DNA from: a bacterium UBP1_UBA4783 | GTDB taxonomy: Bacteria; Krumholzibacteriota; Krumholzibacteriia; Krumholzibacteriales; Krumholzibacteriaceae | Reading direction: 5' to 3' | DNA: 8,105 nt | Assembly (NCBI GenBank): GCA_002403075.1 | Contig: DHHB01000074.1 | Coordinates: 1,006 to 9,110, forward strand | Part shown: positions 6,038-8,105 of the stretch, piece after piece | Numbering within the stretch: the first letter of the stretch is position 1 | Layout: the number at the start of each line of letters is the position of its first letter | Program-made: the position numbers and the translations under genes | Notes under the pieces: model-generated | Told to the model about the DNA's origin: nothing | The model's database searches: none | Seen by the model: the letters and a program-made list of their open reading frames with translations, nothing else

Positions 6038-6952
6038 ATGAGCATCGTCGTCGTCGGCACTGTTGCGTTCGATTCGATTGAGACACCGCGGGGGAGGGTC
6101 GATCGGGCCATCGGAGGCTCGGCGACGTACTTCTCGCTCGCCGCGAGCAACTTCACCCCGGTACGGCTCGTCGCGGTCGTCGGGGAGGATTTCGGCGCCG
6201 AGCACCGCTCGGTGCTCCTCGAGCGCGAGGTGGACCTCGAGGGGCTCATCGTCGAGCGCGGCGGGAAGACCTTTTACTGGTCGGGGCGCTACGGCGAGGA
6301 TCCGAACGAGCGCGAGACGCTCTGCACCGATCTCAACTGTTTCGCCGAGTTCCAGCCGGAGCTCCCTCCGGCGTACCGTTCGAGCCGGTGGCTTTTTCTC
6401 GGGAACATAGACCCCGACATCCAGATCGGCGTCCTCGATCAGGTCGCGGGGCGGCCCTTCGTGGGCTGCGACACGATGAATTTCTGGATCGAGCGAAAGC
6501 CCGAGTCGCTCGCGCGGCTTCTGCGTCGCATCGACGTCCTCTTCGTGAACGACGGCGAGGCGAAGCAGCTCACGGGGCGCGCGAACGTGGTTCTCGCCGC
6601 GCGGGACATCCTCGGGATGGGCCCGCGGGCCGTCGTCGTCAAGAAGGGGGAGCACGGAGCCTTCCTCTTCGCGCCGGAGTTCCGATTCTTCGCGCCCGCC
6701 TATCCGCTGCAGGAGGTGTTCGATCCGACGGGAGCCGGCGACAGCTTCGCGGGCGGCTTCATGGGATACCTCGCGGGCCGGGGGGCGGTCGACGAGCGGC
6801 ATCTGCGCCGCGCGATGCTCTACGGCACGATCACGGCGAGCTACGCGTGCGAGGCCTTCTCCGTCGAGCGCCTCCGCGGCGTGACGCAGGCACACATCGC
6901 GACCCGCCTCGGGGAGCTCGTGGATCTCGTGCGCATCGATCTCGATTCATAG
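6038..6952 (+). CDS. PfkB-family (ribokinase-like) kinase, substrate unknown
   Basis: This 304-residue cytoplasmic enzyme should transfer phosphate from ATP to a hydroxyl of a sugar, nucleoside or related small molecule. Family marks are the N-terminal strand VVVGTVAFDSIETP (4-17), the substrate-site Gly-Gly in IGGSATYF (25-32), the NxxE motif as NDGEAKQLTG (171-180; Asn171, Glu174), KKGEHGAFLF (202-211), and the PfkB signature DPTGAGDSFAGGF (229-241) with catalytic base Asp235 and its anion-hole glycines. All catalytic residues are present. The sequence between about 75 and 110 (KTFYWSGRYGEDPNERETL) forms the lid/substrate region and does not match ribokinase, fructokinase or adenosine kinase in a way I recognise. 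The ATG is one base after the argS stop, with GGAGAAG (6024-6030) as ribosome binding site. The neighbours do not point to a substrate. Confidence 0.9.
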   Translation: MSIVVVGTVAFDSIETPRGRVDRAIGGSATYFSLAASNFTPVRLVAVVGEDFGAEHRSVLLEREVDLEGLIVERGGKTFYWSGRYGEDPNERETLCTDLNCFAEFQPELPPAYRSSRWLFLGNIDPDIQIGVLDQVAGRPFVGCDTMNFWIERKPESLARLLRRIDVLFVNDGEAKQLTGRANVVLAARDILGMGPRAVVVKKGEHGAFLFAPEFRFFAPAYPLQEVFDPTGAGDSFAGGFMGYLAGRGAVDERHLRRAMLYGTITASYACEAFSVERLRGVTQAHIATRLGELVDLVRIDLDS

Positions 6953-6967
6953 TACTCACCGGCCGGC

Positions 6968-6976
6968 AAGGGGGGA
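6968..6976 (+). promoter_or_regulatory. Ribosome binding site of the GNAT-nitrilase gene
   Basis: AAGGGGGGA in the 28-base gap after the kinase gene ends four bases before the ATG at 6981 and sets that start. The gap also holds the short palindrome CCGGCCGG (6959-6966), with no T-run, so it is not a terminator. Confidence 0.55.
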
Positions 6977-6980
6977 CGCC

Positions 6981-8105
6981 ATGGCGCGTGCAGAGCTCAA
7001 GGACTTCGCGAGAAGGATCAAGCTGCGCAACCTCGCGATGGAGGACTACGACGACGTCGCTTCCATGCAGAAGAAGTGCTTTCCCAACATGAAGCCGTGG
7101 CGCAGGGAACAGTTCGCGAGCATGATTTCGATCTTCCCCGAGGGCCAGTTCGCCATCGAATACCGCGGCAAGGTGATCGCTTCGTGCTGCGGCCTCGTCA
7201 TCAATCAGAGCGACTATCCGGAGACGGCGAGCTGGAGCGAGCTCACGGGCGGCGGTTTCTTCACGAACCACAATCCGTTGGGGGACACCTACTACGCAGC
7301 CGAAATCATGGTCGATCCCAAGTACCGCAGCATGAAGCTCGCGCGGAGGCTCTACGAGGCGCGGCAGGATCTCGCCCGGCGGATGAATCTCATGCGGATC
7401 GCCGCGGGCGGCCGCCTCCCCAACTTCCACAAGCACGCGAAGAGGATGAGCGTCTACGAGTACGTGCAGAACGTCATCGACAAGAAAATATTCGATCCGG
7501 TGCTCACGACGCAGCTCTCGAACGGCTTCGTGCTGACGCGGATCCTGCCCGACTACCTCCCGAACGACAAGGAATCCCTCGGCTACGCCACCTATCTCGA
7601 GTGGACGAATCTCCAGTACTCGACGGTCGACAAGACGGAGAAACGGCGCACGACGCCCTACGTCCGCGTCTCCGCGGTGCAGTACCAGATGCGGATGATC
7701 AACAACTTCGCCGAGTTCACCGCGAACTGCGAGTATTTCATCGACGTAGCCTCGGACTATCGCTGCGATTTCGTGCTGTTTCCGGAGATGATCACGATGC
7801 AGCTCCTCTCGTTCCTGCCGGAAAAGAATCCCGCCAAAGCGATACGGCTGCTCAACGTATACACCGAGCAGTACATCGAGGCCTTCTCGAATCTCGCCGT
7901 CAAGTACAACATCAACATCGTCGGTGGCACCCACTTCATGGTCGAAGACGGCAACCTCTACAACGTGGCGCACCTGTTCCGCAGGGACGGAACGATCGCG
8001 AAGCAGTACAAGATCCATATCACGCCGAGCGAGAAAAAATGGTGGGGCGTGCAGTCGGGCGCGAAGATCGAGGTCTTCAGCACCGACCGGGGCAGGATCG
8101 CGATC
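6981..8105 (+). CDS. GNAT acetyltransferase fused to nitrilase-family amidohydrolase, N-terminal part (3' end outside window)
   Basis: The 375 residues seen are open to the window edge. Residues about 12-190 are a GNAT fold: IKLRNLAMEDYDDV (13-26), CFPNMKPWRREQF (33-45), IFPEGQFAIEYRGKV (51-65), and the acetyl-CoA region AEIMVDPKYRSMKLARRLY (107-125). From about 226 a carbon-nitrogen hydrolase domain begins (VRVSAVQYQM, 228-237) with the catalytic Glu269 in LFPEM and catalytic Lys344 in KQYKIHITPSEKKWWG (341-356). The expected Cys, normally a few residues after a stretch like GRIAI (371-375), falls just past the edge. The two-domain order matches Bacillus subtilis YhcX-type proteins of roughly 500 residues; the substrate is unknown. 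The ATG is set by the purine-rich site at 6968-6976. It lies 28 bases after the kinase gene and probably belongs to the same transcription unit. Confidence 0.9.
   Translation, partial: MARAELKDFARRIKLRNLAMEDYDDVASMQKKCFPNMKPWRREQFASMISIFPEGQFAIEYRGKVIASCCGLVINQSDYPETASWSELTGGGFFTNHNPLGDTYYAAEIMVDPKYRSMKLARRLYEARQDLARRMNLMRIAAGGRLPNFHKHAKRMSVYEYVQNVIDKKIFDPVLTTQLSNGFVLTRILPDYLPNDKESLGYATYLEWTNLQYSTVDKTEKRRTTPYVRVSAVQYQMRMINNFAEFTANCEYFIDVASDYRCDFVLFPEMITMQLLSFLPEKNPAKAIRLLNVYTEQYIEAFSNLAVKYNINIVGGTHFMVEDGNLYNVAHLFRRDGTIAKQYKIHITPSEKKWWGVQSGAKIEVFSTDRGRIAI

Noticed and set aside
4276..6249. 657-codon open frame on the minus strand across argS
   Set aside because: It mirrors the codon bias of the real + strand gene in GC-rich DNA. 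The translation is Arg/Glu/Asp-rich with no recognisable domain, while the + strand holds a full ArgS.
6953..6980. CCGGCCGG palindrome between the kinase and GNAT-nitrilase genes as a terminator
   Set aside because: The stem would be only a few pairs without a loop or a T-run, and the gap is too short; read-through is more likely.
1..8105. Defence, phage, transposon, CRISPR or toxin-antitoxin system
   Set aside because: No repeat arrays, integrase/transposase motifs or atypical base composition are visible, and every long stretch is accounted for by housekeeping-type or metabolic genes.

Overview
The window is a compact, high-GC (roughly two thirds G+C by eye) stretch of bacterial chromosome. 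It holds nine protein genes, all on the + strand, with almost no intergenic DNA. The first gene is cut by the left edge and the last by the right edge. I see no tRNA, rRNA, CRISPR array, insertion sequence, phage gene or toxin-type gene. It reads as an ordinary housekeeping region, not a mobile island. The gene types (NrdR, TatC, a long-chain polyprenyl synthase, RsfS, ArgS) are bacterial. TatC, a Sec-type exported protein and a quinone-type prenyl synthase point to a respiring cell with an exported proteome. The PfkB kinase, the stand-alone AmmeMemoRadiSam-type radical SAM enzyme and the ArgS subtype recall deep-branching, uncultured high-GC lineages such as those around the FCB group. That placement is an impression from memory and is weak.

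Layout, left to right. 1-309: the C-terminal two thirds of the ribonucleotide reductase repressor NrdR. 323-1180: an exported protein of unknown function. 1186-1950: TatC, core of the twin-arginine translocase. 1951-2033: an 83-base gap that, with the end of tatC, carries a good sigma70-type promoter; this is the only non-coding stretch of any size. 2034-3038: a trans-polyprenyl diphosphate synthase, probably long-chain. 3040-4035: a radical SAM enzyme of the AmmeMemoRadiSam (AmrS) type with an extra C-terminal zinc ribbon. 4032-4394: RsfS, the ribosome silencing factor, apparently started at a CTG that overlaps the previous stop codon. 4381-6036: arginyl-tRNA synthetase without the usual HIGH signature. 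6038-6952: a PfkB-family kinase of unknown substrate. 6981-8105 and beyond: a fused GNAT acetyltransferase plus nitrilase-family amidohydrolase, cut just before the expected catalytic cysteine.

From position 2034 on, genes touch, overlap, or are separated by 1 to 28 bases, so they are likely one transcription unit started at the promoter overlapping the tatC stop. The first three genes form a similarly tight upstream group. Functionally the unit mixes isoprenoid/quinone synthesis, translation (RsfS, ArgS) and enzymes whose substrates are not known (AmrS-like, PfkB, GNAT-nitrilase).

No clearly new defence or mobile system is visible. The points most worth a second look are the altered HIGH motif of ArgS, the non-canonical start of rsfS, the orphan AmrS-like enzyme, the unknown exported protein beside tatC, and the start/promoter ambiguity at the tatC stop codon.
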